Source of the DNA: Oehlia diaphana
Taxonomy: Eukaryota; Glomeromycota; Glomeromycetes; Glomerales; Glomeraceae
Direction of reading: 5' to 3'
Assembly (NCBI GenBank): GCA_003833135.1
Contig: QZLH01000263.1
Location: forward strand, 23,265-87,264
DNA: 64,000 nucleotides
The position numbers and the translations under genes are program-made. The notes under the pieces were generated by a model. It did no database searches and was not told the origin of the DNA. It was given only the letters and a program-made list of their open reading frames with translations. This document shows, piece after piece, positions 47,490 to 61,463 of the stretch; positions within the stretch are counted from its first letter, which is position 1, and every line of letters starts with the position of its first letter.

Positions 47490-48848
47490 ATGGTAGAAAA
47501 TTAACGTATATGTTATAAATTTTCTGAAATCTTTCTTTTTAATGTAAATTTTCAAATTTTCTTTTTTATCATTGTTGAAACTGATTTCAACAGGGTGACC
47601 AAATGGATTGTGCTTTAGATCTCATGAGACGCCTCCCTCCTCAAAATACAGAGGATAATCTTTCACAGCTTGTAGATCTTGTCCCTGGTCTTCAAGATGA
47701 ACTGTTAAATGCTATTGATCAACCTCTTAAGGTTGCAAAATGCAAAAAAGGGAATAAAGATTATTTAATGTCTACTTTTAACAGAGATGGTGATTCTTTT
47801 CGGTAAGCTAAGCTATTACTAATTGTCCTTTAAATACACAAAGAATTATAAAGCTAAAACTTTTGTCTTATTTCATTGAAACGCACCTAAACGTAATATT
47901 GGTTATTTAAACCGACATTAAACTACTTTCTTTCTCTATTTGATATAAAATAATCTCTTCTCCCTTTAGTTCTCCTTGGTCAAACGAGTATGATCCTCCA
48001 ATAAATGATGGAATATTCCCTTCTCCAAAAATTCGCAAATTGGAGGTATCCGCCAATGAGGCTTTTGATACATATCGTGAGATGTGTGTAATATGATTTT
48101 CTTTCCCCTCTAAAAAGAAATCTAATAGCTATTATTAAATTTTATATTATTTGTTTTAAAGGTATTATGAGGGAGGTACTTCTTCAGTATATTTTTGGGA
48201 CAATGACCAAGAACAAGAACTAATTCAAAGTAAACTTCAATCCGGATTTTCTGGCGCGGTTTTATTTAAAAAAGGTAAAAAATTTATATGATGTAATTAT
48301 TCATAAACTTTTTAATAATAACGGTTGACTTTTTTTTTTTAGTTGGTGATGGTAGTCGTAGGATGAAGGGAGCATGGGATTCAATTCATGTATTCAAAGC
48401 AAATGAACGAGGTCGTAATGCACATTATAAATTAACATCTACTGTTATGTTATACACCATTACAAGCAAACCTGAACTCGGAAATATGAATTTATCTGGG
48501 AGTATGACGAGACAGGTAAATTTAAATATATATATATATATAAAGTTATAGTATTTTTCACTGGATGGATTTTGCTTATATTTATTAAAAAAAAATTATT
48601 TACGATGGATAAATAAATAGTTCGAAGCCGATTATCCAATCGATGATCCTTCAGCTCACATAGCCAATATTGGACGTATGGTTGAGGATATTGAACTTAA
48701 AATGCGTAATTTACTTCAAGAAGTTTATTTCGGCAAGACGAAAGATATTGTAAATGATTTACGATCGATCAAATCGCTTGTCGAATCTCAAAAACAGGCA
48801 GATATTCAAAAAGAATTGTTGGGAAAGTTAATGGAACGAAAATCATAA
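47490..48848 (+). CDS. CAP2: F-actin-capping protein subunit beta (CapZ beta)
   Basis: Caps barbed ends of actin filaments as a heterodimer with the alpha subunit. The protein starts [18 protein letters not shown], matching human [18 protein letters not shown]. The initiator ATG at 47490-47492 is an exon of its own, followed directly by a GT donor and an intron to the CAG at 47591-47593. Later blocks: [106 protein letters not shown], and [21 protein letters not shown] small insertion with two Gln/Glu clusters ([14 protein letters not shown]) is longer than in animals. Length about 275, normal for the family. An alternative start at the in-frame ATG 47603 would lose only three residues after Met. 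Confidence 0.95.
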
Positions 48849-49011
48849 TGAAATTTTAATGAATTTTTGTAACAAAAACTTTTTATAATTTTCCCTTTGC
48901 AGTAATCTTAAAACTTGTAAATCTATTATTTAATAAATTTATTTAGGAATCTTTGAAAAAAATTTAATTTAAAATCTCACAAACTTGGGCTAATACCTTG
49001 ATAGATAAAGT
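48849..49011. other. CAP2 3' UTR
   Basis: AT-rich short spacer downstream of the capping protein stop; nothing else recognised. Confidence 0.4.
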
Positions 49012-49417
49012 ATGGCGGCTATTTCTTCTGTTTTTGCTTTAGTAACTTTAGTAACCCGATGTTCGATTTACATCTTCTATTATAGGAATGCAATTGTTAT
49101 CTTAAATTGGTAAGTAATTAAAGTAATTGAATAATTTTTGTGGCTATGTTGCTAAGCAATAATCATATAAGGGGTATTTTAATTATTATCTTTATAGAGT
49201 TTGTGGATAATATTTAATTTTTTTGTCTACAAATAATTGGCTCTTTTTTCGAAATTTTCACACGAAAATCATATATGTCTTTGGTAATAATTTTATATTA
49301 TTATAATAAAAAAAAAAAAATACATTATTATTAATTTATCTTGGCAGTTATTTGATATTTATTGTATTAGAAATATTTCTAACCTGTCTAACCAGTGAAA
49401 AAAAAATAATAAATTAA
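49012..49417 (+). CDS. Possible small two-exon membrane protein
   Basis: An ATG at 49012 opens a 98-nt exon (MAAISSVFALVTLVTRCSIY, then IFYYRNAIVILN) ending at a strong GTAAGT donor at 49110. The acceptor TTGGCAG at about 49341-49347 joins in phase to CYLIFIVLEIFLTCLTSEKK and a stop at 49415-49417, giving 55 residues with two hydrophobic segments. The intron of about 238 bp is longer than most in this window. I do not recognise a family. It could be a chance open frame; the strong splice signals and consistent phase are the only support. Confidence 0.3.
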
Positions 49418-49861
49418 AGTTTTAATAATGGTAAATCGGACACGACATTTAAACGTAAAATACGCAATACAAATAATACAAATAAGTCTATAAACTGATT
49501 TAATTTGGTCAGAATTATCCTATGTAGACCATGTTTGACTAATACTAAGGATATTATTCTGTTATTGTGGTAATTGTGAACCAAAAAAATTATCCGTCCT
49601 GAGGGGTCAATCAGAAATTAGGCCAATCATGGATTAATAATAAAAGATAAACATTTCATGCAAGTTAGCGCCACAGAACAACTTTAGCTAATCCTAGCTA
49701 AATTTCCTTTTTTTTCTTTACATAAAAAAGCTCCACAAAAACGCATATAGACAATACAAACTACGAAAAAAGGCTACTGCTACCAAACTACCAGTCAAAA
49801 AACGATAACCATAAACTTAAAAAAAACCTTCTACTTCCTCATTTGAAAGCACGTCACAGAA
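49418..49861. promoter_or_regulatory. Promoter region of the MADS-box gene
   Basis: Contains a CCAAT motif at about 49622-49626 (context GGCCAATCATGG), a likely CCAAT-binding-factor site, and a CT-rich stretch near 49705-49715. Role inferred from position. Confidence 0.35.
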
Positions 49862-51216
49862 ATGAGCAATCTCAGTAGCTCTGTTTCAGTAAACCAACGA
49901 AAACTTAGTAACTCTTCAGGACACCCTGCGGAACCGTTATCTGAACAGACGACTCCACGAAGAGGAAGTAAACGGGACCATGACGATGATTTAGACGACG
50001 ATTCTGGTGACGACGATAGTAAGAGCGAGAAAAAAGCTGGACGTCGCAAGATAAAAATTGAGTATATTGATGATAAAAGTAGACGCCATATCACCTTTAG
50101 TAAAAGAAAGGCCGGTATAATGAAAAAGGTAATTCGGTTAAATTTTAAGAAAAAAAAAATCGGTATCCATACATATAACTAACTACTGTAAAAGAACTTC
50201 GGATAATTTGGATTGGTATTTGGGTTATTTTACCCCTATTTTTTTTTTTTGTTTGTTACCACTTTGGCGAAACTTGGCTAGACAAATATCGTAATAGGAC
50301 ATATGTACATCCTATTTTGTCTCTATGATTTTTGTAAACCTTGCCCGGTTTATCAATTCGTTCTCCCACGTTTTTCACCAAATAATCATTATTAACTGTC
50401 ACCAATTTCTTATCTAGGCGTATGAACTTAGTACATTGACGGGCACACAAGTTCTTCTTCTCGTCGTATCCGAAACTGGCCTTGTTTATACCTTTACTAC
50501 TCCAAAACTTCAACCTCTCGTTACTAAACCTGAGGGAAAGAATTTAATTCAAGCTTGTTTAAATGCTCCTGATGCACCAACTCAAGAATCAGCTGCTACG
50601 GTACGTATAAAATTTTGATCACGATTCGAGTTTAAATCTTTAAAAATGTTTTTTAACAATTTTTTTTTTTTTTTTTTTTTTATTAATATAAAATTTTTTT
50701 TTTGCATCAAATCTTTCTTTTTTAATATAGCAAGCACGTGCGTCTCAAAGTACTCCAAATTATGGAAATGATAATACTCACACAGATGGAAATAATGATA
50801 ACGTTTATGATCATGATCGAAAGGCAAGTAAAATCAACAACCGTTTTCTTAACTTTATTATATTACAAGATCTCTTGATTAAATTTAAATTATTTAATTC
50901 ATAGCAGCATCAAGCACCTAATAGTGGACAAATATCATCTGCTCAATCTTATGCTCTAGGAATAAATCCATATGCTAATCAATATAGCAACATCCCAAGC
51001 AGTATGGCAATGGGTACCGGAGGTCTCGCTCAATCTTACATGTCACCAGCTCAATATCCTCAATACAATCAGCAACATTTGAATCAATATGCTACCGCTC
51101 AAGGTTCTCCTTACATGCAAAGTCCAGCTGCAGGTTATTGGAATCAAGCTAATACTGGAGGAAATGGAGCCGCAAAAGTTCAACAATATTCACCTCAACC
51201 TGGTGATAAGAAATGA
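49862..51216 (+). CDS. MCM1: MADS-box transcription factor, SRF/Mcm1 type
   Basis: DNA-binding regulator that, with partners, controls cell cycle, mating and metabolic genes in fungi. Four exons (49862-50128, 50418-50600, 50731-50823, 50905-51216) give 284 residues. An acidic N-terminus (DDDLDDDSGDDDSKSEKK) precedes the MADS domain at about residues 58-115 (AGRRKIKIEYIDDKSRRHIT, FSKRKAGIMKKAYELSTLTG, TQVLLLVVSETGLVYTFTTP). It is of the SRF/Mcm1 class, with the conserved SAM-like extension KLQPLVTKPEGKNLIQACLN. The C-terminus is Gln/Asn/Tyr-rich and probably activates transcription. Intron 3 has a GC donor (AAG then GCAAGT at 50824) instead of GT; no GT alternative keeps the frame open. Its acceptor (ATAGCAG) is also a tandem site that could add or drop one Gln. 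Confidence 0.94.
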
Positions 51217-52289
51217 ATTGAAATGTTAAGCATGACTGAAAAATAGACTAAATATCATATTTTCTTTAAATAATTTTTTGTGAATAATATTTTTTTTCCT
51301 TTTTCACGTAGAATTTATGACTTCATAATAATTTGCTAACATCTAAAAATTTACCTTTTTTTATCCCGCTCATAAAAAAAAAGCACCATATCCATTTAAG
51401 TTTGAAATTTATCCTGTTTGATATAGGTTAAATTAATGTTATATAATGTGATAAATTTAGTTGTTGATATTTTTTAAGTAAAAAAAAAAAATCCACAATG
51501 ATTCTTAATTGGATATGACGAAATCATAAGTGGGAAGTTTTATTTTCTCTCTTTTTTTTTCATTTTGTATATCATTTTCTCTTTCGATTTCCCCTTTTCC
51601 CTTTCTTTCGAAGTTGTTTGCATTAAGTCAATAACTTCGTCTGAGTTGTTAATAAATTTTTACCCCTAGTATATAATTGGACATTTTTTTTTTTTTCATT
51701 TATATTATTTTATCCTTAACATTAGTTTATTTTCATTATTAACGAAATATTTTTGTTTTTTTTTCTTGAAATGATAATAATTTTGTTAGTTGTATAGTTA
51801 TAAAAAATTTTCGGGTCCTTTCTTTCATTTTCATTTTTCCTTTTCATAATTGATAAGGAAAATGATTTTTTTTTTGCAAAATAAAAATTAAGTATATTTT
51901 TACAAATTTACATTTTTTTTTTGTATTATCTAATGACAATCTTATGCTTAAATAATATATATAACTTAAAATGGATGAGATGTTTGTATTTAGATCTGCT
52001 TCGTTTTTAATTACAAATAATAATAACGAATTTGGTAAGAAAAAAATTTCATAGTTCTGAAAAAACAATAATTATTTTATTTGGTTCATTGATTAACGGA
52101 ACTAATACTAAAAAGATATTGTCGGGAAATCAGCCTCAAAAAAGCAATTACTGCGGTGCTTAAAAATTCCAAATCTTTCCATTTACATTTACCACGTTTT
52201 TTTTTTTTTGTTTCTCTGCTTCATATTTTTTTAAAAATTCTTTAATCTTTTTCAATTCTCTACCTGTTTACATTTTTTAATCATTTAAA
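51217..52289. other. MADS gene 3' UTR and SERF promoter
   Basis: T-rich on the plus strand with frequent CTTT and TTTC stretches (51560-51610, 51830-51850). No gene is supported; the minus frame at 51844-52068 is Phe/Lys low complexity. Confidence 0.55.
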
Positions 52290-53109
52290 ATGGCTCGTAA
52301 GTAATATTTAAGAAGTTGAATGTTACATTCTAGTTAAAATAAATTATTTCTGAACTTAATAATAATAAACTATTTTTTTTATTTTTATTAAGGTGGAAAT
52401 CAAAGAGAAAAAGCTCGTGAAAAGAATTTGAAAAAACAATCTAAACAACCAAAGAAAAAAGAAGATGGAAACGCTTTTAAAAAAAGAGCTGAAAGGTACG
52501 TAATAAAAAGATATTATTATAATAGTATATTTTTATTTTTATTTTTGTTTTTATCAACTATTTTTTTAAAAAAAAAAGAAAAAAGAACTATATTATTTAC
52601 ACATATATATACGTATATGTGTGTATATATATATATATTTATTTTAAAAAACTTATTCTAATTATTCTAATATAAAGAAATTAATTTTTAATTAATTTTG
52701 TATGTTTAAAAATGATTATTTTATTTTATTTTATTTTATTTTTGGAATGACACTAAGTTTGTTTTTTCATTGATTTTTTTTTGTTTTATTGTTTTTTTTT
52801 TTATCCTTTGAAATTAATTTTTGTGGATTTGTTAAAAAAAAATTATTTAAACGTTTCCAAAAATCAAAATCATTCGAAATTCGAAATTATGTGATCATTC
52901 TCATTAACCTTCTAGTGATGCTGAAATTATGAGACAAAAGCAACAAGTAAGTTAAAAAATGTTTTAAAATGATTTTCTTTTAATTTCATTTATAACAAAT
53001 ATTTCATTTTTATTAATAATATTAATAATCTAATCTTTTTCAACAGAAAGCCTTAGAATTGAAAGCATTAGAATCGAAGGCAGAAAAGGAAGCGAATCAA
53101 AATAAATAA
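52290..53109 (+). CDS. SERF: SERF family (4F5) small basic protein
   Basis: Small, highly charged, disordered protein; SERF/MOAG-4 proteins modify amyloid formation and associate with nucleic acids. Four exons (52290-52296, 52393-52495, 52916-52946, 53047-53109) encode 67 residues. The first exon is only 7 nt (ATGGCTC), and the codon it splits is completed by GT at 52393, giving MARGNQREKAREKNLKKQSK, nearly the human SERF2 start MTRGNQRELARQKNMKKQ. The next conserved part, SDAEIMRQKQQKALELKALE, matches the SERF block DSEIMQQKQKKANEKK. Intron 2 (52496-52915) is long, at 420 bp, for a 67-residue gene and holds T/A homopolymers. Confidence 0.9.
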
Positions 53110-53494
53110 TTATGAAATGAGTAAGTATAGTATTCTGTATTCATTAAACATTATTTATTATTATTTTATTTATATTATTTTATTTATATTAGGAACTTAT
53201 GTGATTTTTAAAAATATTCTCTTATTGTAAGATAAAGAAGTTAAAAAAAAGTAGTTTTAGGCAGAAGCAACAAATTTTTCTTTTGTACAGCTTCAAATGA
53301 ATTTAAATCATTAATTTTATAGTCCCTTGTTTAAATACAAGAAATATTTATTATTAGTTATTATACAAGAAGTTTTGTTTTATTTGTATTATTATTATAA
53401 ATTAAATAAAATTTTTTTGGTTTCTCCCCAAATACATTAATGATTTAATTGAAACTTCCAAATTTTGAATGAATTAATTAATAAAAAGTCCTTA
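53110..53494. other. 3' region between convergent SERF and AP-3 mu genes
   Basis: AT-rich, with TTATTTTATT repeats near 53155-53190 and direct AATTAATTA repeats. No gene is seen. Confidence 0.55.
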
Positions 53495-55599
53495 TCATGT
53501 GCGAATTTGAAACTTTCCAGCTTTGGTTAAACTACGTACACCCTTTTAATTTATAAATTAAATAAATTAAATTAATAATTTCATTAATTAATTAAAAAAG
53601 TCAATTTTTAATATGACATACCTTATATGGTTTGTATCCTTCATTAAATATCTTTAAACTGTCTACTCTAAGTCCCGATATTGCATACATATTAATAGAA
53701 AAGTCTAATGTGATTGTATGCCCTGATTCTGGTGTTTGTTCACTAAATAAATAAACCATTGTTAGTATTGGATTTTTTTATTTACAACCAAAAAAAAAAA
53801 ACGTTACTCACGAACTGCTGAAGTTTCCGGATAATAAAGGAACTTTATCTTTAGATTCTATTTTACCCAGATCCCATCTAACACTCTAATCAAATATGAG
53901 AAAAAAATCATTTTTAAACAATATAAATACTTCCTTCATACAAAAAAAGATAAAATTTACCTTTGTGACGGGATCAAAAATATATGAACCAAGATTACAT
54001 GTAGCGTTAACATTCGATACAGATTTAGCTAAGGGAAATACTAGCAAGACATTCTCTATAGGTTTTCCATCTGTATTTCTTATATTGATTGATATATCAA
54101 ATTTACCTATAAATATTTTTTTTTTTTTTTTAGAAAAAGAATATTTATAATCGGATGATATTAAACATAAAAATAAAAAGAAACATACCACCATTATTTC
54201 CAATATGAATTTGCGGTTTTACATATATTGGTAAAGATTGTTGATGTGGTAAATTTACCCGATAGTTCATTAATTTAAATGGACCATCAGGAGGCACAAA
54301 AGAAAGTACGCGTTCATTTTCAAATTTGTTATATCTAACACATGGATGAAAACTACAGTCATCCAACACTCTTGGATTTACGAAACTCAACGTAAGGTCA
54401 GGCATTCCTAAATATCAATAAATTAATAATTTAAATTTAAATTTAAATTATTATTCAATAAACAATTATGAATAACCAACCAGATAAACGACAATTTGCT
54501 TGTATTATTCCATGGGTTTCAGATGACACTATTGCGCCATTACTAAATTATCAAGAAAAAAAAACATAAGCCCTAATTCATTTTTCTCGAAAATCAAATT
54601 TAGTTTTAATTCGTGTACCTATCAACGATTGCGTCTATTTCTTCAATCATATCAAAATATATTTCATTATTTGTATATTTTACACCAGATTTTCTCCATG
54701 GAATACTTGATATTGTACTTCCATTAGGAATATGCTGCGTGACGCTAGCAAATACGAAAGAAAAAAAAAATAAGATTATATGTATATACTTTTTTACTTT
54801 TTTTTATTATCTTTACCTTGTTACTCCGGCAACTTGACTTATCACTTTATTAATAATATTTGGAGGTACAATCATTTCCTTCAGAGCATTAGGTTCAGTA
54901 GTTAATGGATATCCTATATAACACATATAATAAAAATCATATTATATTCTATCCAATCTTTATTTTAAAGACATTTTTTATTTAAAAGCCATTAAAATCA
55001 ATATAAATTATAGAATTACCATAATCCATCATTTCTTCTAAAAGCTATTAATTATAAATTGATTAATTTAAAGTAAATACAAATCGAACTTGTAATGATT
55101 AAAATCTAACCTGATAAACGACATCAAAATTATCTCTTATTGATATCTCAGATATTTCACCAAAATATTCTGCTAGTATGTCTACTATCCTGTGAAGGAA
55201 CTCTAACACTAACAAAACATCGACTATTTTTTATAATAAATGATAATTTATATTCCAATGAATAAAACCGAAATTTATTAAATATCAAATGGCTCACAAT
55301 TTATGTTTAATCACCTTCACTAGAAACAGGACTTAAAAAAGTTAAGCTAGATCGGTAAACATGGACCAGCTGGTATTTTGGCGTCGAAACGACTGGTGGT
55401 AAATCTTCTGGGGAGGACTGTCTAGATACTTGGTCATTAAAATAATCAACCACTTGACGATTTATAAGACCTCGCCAATGTTTTTCAATGATAATTTTTC
55501 TATAACAATAAAAAATGGTAAGAATTAAGAAGAAAAGAATAATTATTTCCTAAAGACAATTTACCCAGCAGTGTTCAAAACGAAAAGACTGTCAATCAT
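53495..55599 (-). CDS. APM3: AP-3 adaptor complex mu subunit
   Basis: Cargo-binding subunit of AP-3, which sorts membrane proteins from Golgi/endosome to the vacuole. Starts [20 protein letters not shown] at 55599 (family: MIHSLFLINCSGD) and ends [10 protein letters not shown] at 53495-53497, identical in layout to AP3M1. An N-terminal longin-like domain ([40 protein letters not shown]) is followed by [19 protein letters not shown] and a linker with [20 protein letters not shown]. The mu-homology domain has [53 protein letters not shown] and [10 protein letters not shown]. In-frame upstream Mets at 55638 and 55647 would add 13-16 residues (MLRMPANKYTPLLHAI); the downstream start is preferred because it fits the family. 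Length is normal at about 415. Confidence 0.95.
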
Positions 55600-56649
55600 A
55601 ATTGCATGCAATAAAGGTGTGTACTTGTTGGCCGGCATCCTTAACATAGCTAAAACTGGATTTGATTGGATAATGTATTGTGTAGCATAAAAAAAAAATT
55701 TTTTAAAAAAGCCTAATCTAATGTTTAAATTAAAGTCAAAAACCTAATTTTAGTATTATTCCTCAATCGTAATTAGGATTCTACTTGGGTGTGAAGAGCG
55801 AAAAGAAGTGTGATAAATCGATACGAGAATTACTTGACACGTGCTATTATTATTTTATTATAAAAGAATAACTATCTTCAAATTATCTTGTTTATCTTTC
55901 TGTAATCTAGTTCACATGGTTATAAAAATAAACTATCTTCAAATTAACACCAAATTTAGATTCCTTTCCTAGTAGCTATTTTTCAAGAACTTTCATATTG
56001 ATTATTAAGGTAATGAAAAAGTGTTTCGACTTTTAGTCAATAAATCAATAAACTCACATACTATTTAATTCTCTTTTAAAGTTTTTTATTTCATTCAACG
56101 TTCTACATAACTCATTCACTTAACTTCATCAATTTATTTTTAACGTCAATTTGAAATTCGTTCGTCATTTCGCTATCAACAATTTTTTAGTTCTTCGTGA
56201 TTCCTATAATATAAAGAACTCTGTACTAGATGAGTAGATGGTGGTATTTGAAATGCTATTAATACATTGATCTACCGGAAATAAAAATGGGTTCATGCTA
56301 TTTAAATTAAGTAAAGCTAGTGCTGCCAAATAAGTTAATAACCGTTTTAAAGAGCTAAAACGATTTGTATCCAGCCGGCGTTTCATAATAATTTCACGTT
56401 CCCTTTTTCAATAATATCCTATAATTTGCACCACATTTAGCTACATCTTAACTTTATTTTCAATGATCTTTTCATCTTTCCCTTACAGCACTTATTCATT
56501 ATTGGTCCCAATAACTTAATTTTAGCTATTTAATGTCTTCGACAGTTAATTTGATTTCGCTTTAGATCCCTCTAGATATTCCTTAATCTAATACAGTATA
56601 TTAAACGAATATTAATCAGTCCATAAAATGAAATTTATAAAAGACGCAT

Positions 56650-56720
56650 ATACAGTGTGTAACAAAAAAAAAACTCATGCGAGATAGCTTATTTGAAAGC
56701 TGAGAACTCTATAGTAGATA
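56650..56720. mobile_element. Possible Tc1/mariner-like terminal sequence
   Basis: TATACAGTGTGTAACAAAA at about 56648-56666, starting with TA then CAGTG, looks like the outer end of a Tc1/mariner inverted repeat inserted at a TA. The opposite end was not found, and no transposase remains nearby. Assigned by pattern only. Confidence 0.3.
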
Positions 56721-56934
56721 ATATCTGATAAATTTAGGTGGAATTTAATTTAGTAATTTTTTTATAATTTTTATAACAAACTTTTTATAACTAATTAGAA
56801 TCCTTTGCATAAAATACTAAAGATTGTTAAAAAATTTTTTTTTTGTTCAATTGCTCTTGAATTTACAAGTTTCGCATTCCATTTTTTTCTTCAAAAAGTA
56901 AAAAGCATTATACACAATGAAATTCGATGTACCG

Positions 56935-57085
56935 TAACCTTGATATAACGGACCATAAGTAAAGTCTTGATATATCGGAATTGGAGTCTGGAACGGATTA
57001 TCATAATCTATAATTAAATTATAACGGATTTTTGACAAATTTTACTAATAGAACGGAGGATGTCATTATAACGAATTTCACTGAA
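56935..57085. mobile_element. Relict of a pogo/Tigger-like DNA transposon end
   Basis: The stretch repeats variants of a TATAACGGA / TATAACGAAT word (near 56941, 56969, 57020 and 57068) spaced by AT-rich DNA. Terminal regions of pogo/Tigger-type elements are characteristically built of such TATAACGAA words. Copies are diverged (for example TATATCGGA), so this is an old remnant. No transposase frame is present. Confidence 0.35.
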
Positions 57086-57554
57086 AGATGTCAAATGTAG
57101 CTTTAACATTCAGGTTTATTTTGTCATTTTAAATGATAAATATTGAGTTTATTTTGATTAAACTACATGCATTTTTGTCACTTGAATCATTTTTTAGCTT
57201 TCTGTTTGAAAATAAATATTTATGACTAAAAAATCTTGGGTTTATTATGCAATTTACATAATGTAAATCAAGTATGCATATTACATACTGTATATATTAC
57301 GTACAGTAACTGAAAATTATCGCATTTATTAGAAAGCACAAAAAAATAAGCATTTACTAATCGAAATTCAAGAGTATGTATTATATATAATTCTATCTAT
57401 ACTTCGTCTTTCGACTACTCCGCTATTAGCTATTTTCGTCTTGTAATATGATTATTACTTTAACATTATTAGATTCTAAAAATTAAATTAAATAAAATTT
57501 ATTTATTTAAAATACATCTATTTAATACATTGCTCCTTTTACTATTATTATATT

Positions 57555-59480
<1,926 letters not shown>

Positions 59481-61119
59481 ATGAGTGGTATGGAAGAAGC
59501 AACTGATATGAGCGTATTCATTTCTTTGCTAATGAGGGTGGCAAGAGCTTTTTTCCAAACACAACACATTGTAGTACTGGATCAGCTCACTAAACAAGAA
59601 GCCATGAGCGACGAAAACTTGGCGAAAGGCGTTGGTCTTAACGTCAAAGAGATCCACAAGCTTTGCGGTACTCTAAAAGAAGCACGTCTCATTAAAACGT
59701 TCACAAAAGCTGAACCAAAGAAAGCAGAACAGCGGGCAATTCCAAGAACTTATTATTATGTTGACTGGCAACAGGTAAGAACATATATTAGTGTATTTAT
59801 AAACATTATTATTTTATCATTTTCTTATTTTTATTAGGTTGTCAATGTTATCAAATGGAAGATTTTTAAAATCCGTGAGATGGTCGGCGATCGTATGCGA
59901 AGTGTATGAATACATTTTTATTTTGAATTGATTTGATATTCTATTTCATGTAAACAATCCATGTTAAAGCTTCTTTGTGAATACAGGAACAAGAAAATAA
60001 GGGATATTTATGCCCAGGTTGCAAAAAAGTATTTGCACCTCTTGACGTTCATAATCTCTTTGATCCTATTCGTCAGACATTTATATGTGATTTATGTCAT
60101 TCTGAATTGGATCATAATGACAATGCCGAAAACGTCAAAGGATCCGAGAAGCTTCATGGAAGGTAATTGTTGACGATGGTTTAGTACGCAAAATAACTTA
60201 CTGATATTATTTAAAAATTTTAGATTCATGGAACAAAGTAAACCGATAATCGATTTATTGAAAACTATTGATAAATTACGAATCCCTGTGTATGTATTTA
60301 CTTCTATAAATTTAATTTAGGATTTGATTAGTTTCTATTGCAATAATTTATCTCTATTTGTACATAAGTTCTTCAATTGAAAAACTACAAGCTGGATCAG
60401 GTGCAAAAAATGGACAACCAGGTTCTACTCGTATGTAATAAATAAAGTATACATTGTATTTTATTTTCGTACTGACATTAATTATTTCAATGATATATTT
60501 TAGAGGAACATGACGTACAATATGCCCAAGACACCATGCAACAAATGGGAGGGGATATTGTCGTTGTGTTTCAGGATGATAATGAGACTTCAAAAATAGA
60601 ACGACAAGCAGAACTTGAAAAGAAGCGGCAAGTATTTTTTTAAGTACTTATGTTTAATCACGTTTATTTAGAATGTCTATTTACTTTTTTATATTTAATA
60701 GACAACAAAATGCGTTACCTGCTTGGCATGTTCGTAGTACAGTTTCAGGTGAAATGATGGTTTCTAATGCTTGGAATTCAGGAGCAAACAAAGAAATTGA
60801 AGAGCAAAAGGTGGAAAATATTAGAGTTAACGAAAAAGAAGATGAGGGACATGGCCGATATTTAGAAGAATATTATGCTAATTATAATCAAGATACTGAA
60901 TCACCAAATGTTGAGGAAATTGATGATGATGATTTTGAGGAAGTAGAGATTGAAGAAGAGTTTGAGGAAGTCGAAATGGCCTATAATAGTCGTGAGGATG
61001 AGGATGATGATGTCGATCTGGAAAGTTCACATCGATATGATAAACGATTGAGAACAGATGATGGTTATGGGAAATACTCCGAAAATGGCAACAGGAAGAT
61101 TAATGGTAGCCATTATTGA
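59481..61119 (+). CDS. TFA1: Transcription initiation factor TFIIE subunit alpha
   Basis: Large subunit of TFIIE, which loads and stimulates TFIIH at RNA polymerase II promoters. First exons 59481-59774, 59838-59903, 59987-60162; the last ends at 61119. Residues about 10-100 are the extended winged helix (VARAFFQTQHIVVLDQLTKQ, NLAKGVGLNVKEIHKLCGTL, RTYYYVDWQQ). The zinc ribbon follows (CPGC ... CDLC, with FAPLDVHNLFDPIRQTFICD between), then a helical segment (FMEQSKPIIDLLKTIDKLRI). The C-terminus is acidic (EEIDDDDFEEVEIEEEFEEV), the part that contacts TFIIH, and ends GSHY. The four zinc-ligand cysteines are all present. An upstream in-frame extension exists, but the Met at 59481 (MSGMEEATDMSVFISLLMRV) fits the family. 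Confidence 0.94.
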
Positions 61120-61463
61120 TAGTTTAATAATATTGCTTAAATAAAAATTTTATTCTTAATTGTATTTATTGAATATAAGTTCTCCAGTTAGAAGAAGAGC
61201 TTTAGAGATCTCTATACACGAATGAAATAATAACTAGATTTTTTTTTTTTTTTATAAATTGATTTTTTTTTTTTATTCGAAGTGCTTGAAATGTTACATA
61301 TTTTCAGGTTATTTTATTATATAAAACATTTACAATTATAACAAATAAAGTGTAGAATAAGTTATAAGTACTATATAATATTTAAGCAGAATATCTAATC
61401 ATAAACTAAATATTAAAAAAATTAATAATACAGTCGAGCATTTCGTACAATAAATAATTCTAG
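61120..61463. other. 3' region between convergent TFIIE alpha and CUE genes
   Basis: AT-rich with two T runs (61240-61252, 61264-61274). No gene recognised; probably the two 3' UTRs. Confidence 0.55.

Larger units (their letters stand above)
55648..57554. other. Intergenic region with transposon scars
   Basis: About 1.9 kb without a supported gene. A 16-bp direct repeat (AACTATCTTCAAATTA) occurs near 55870 and 55931. Two stretches resemble ends of decayed DNA transposons (separate entries). A minus frame at 56204-56386 is open for 60 codons but has no recognisable domain. Confidence 0.55.

Noticed and set aside
49831..50094. Minus-strand frame opposite the MADS first exon
   Set aside because: Antisense shadow of the acidic/Ser-rich MADS N-terminus.
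56204..56386. 60-codon minus-strand frame with a basic then hydrophobic start
   Set aside because: Could look like a small secreted protein, but there is no supporting signal beyond length and it lies in transposon-scarred DNA.
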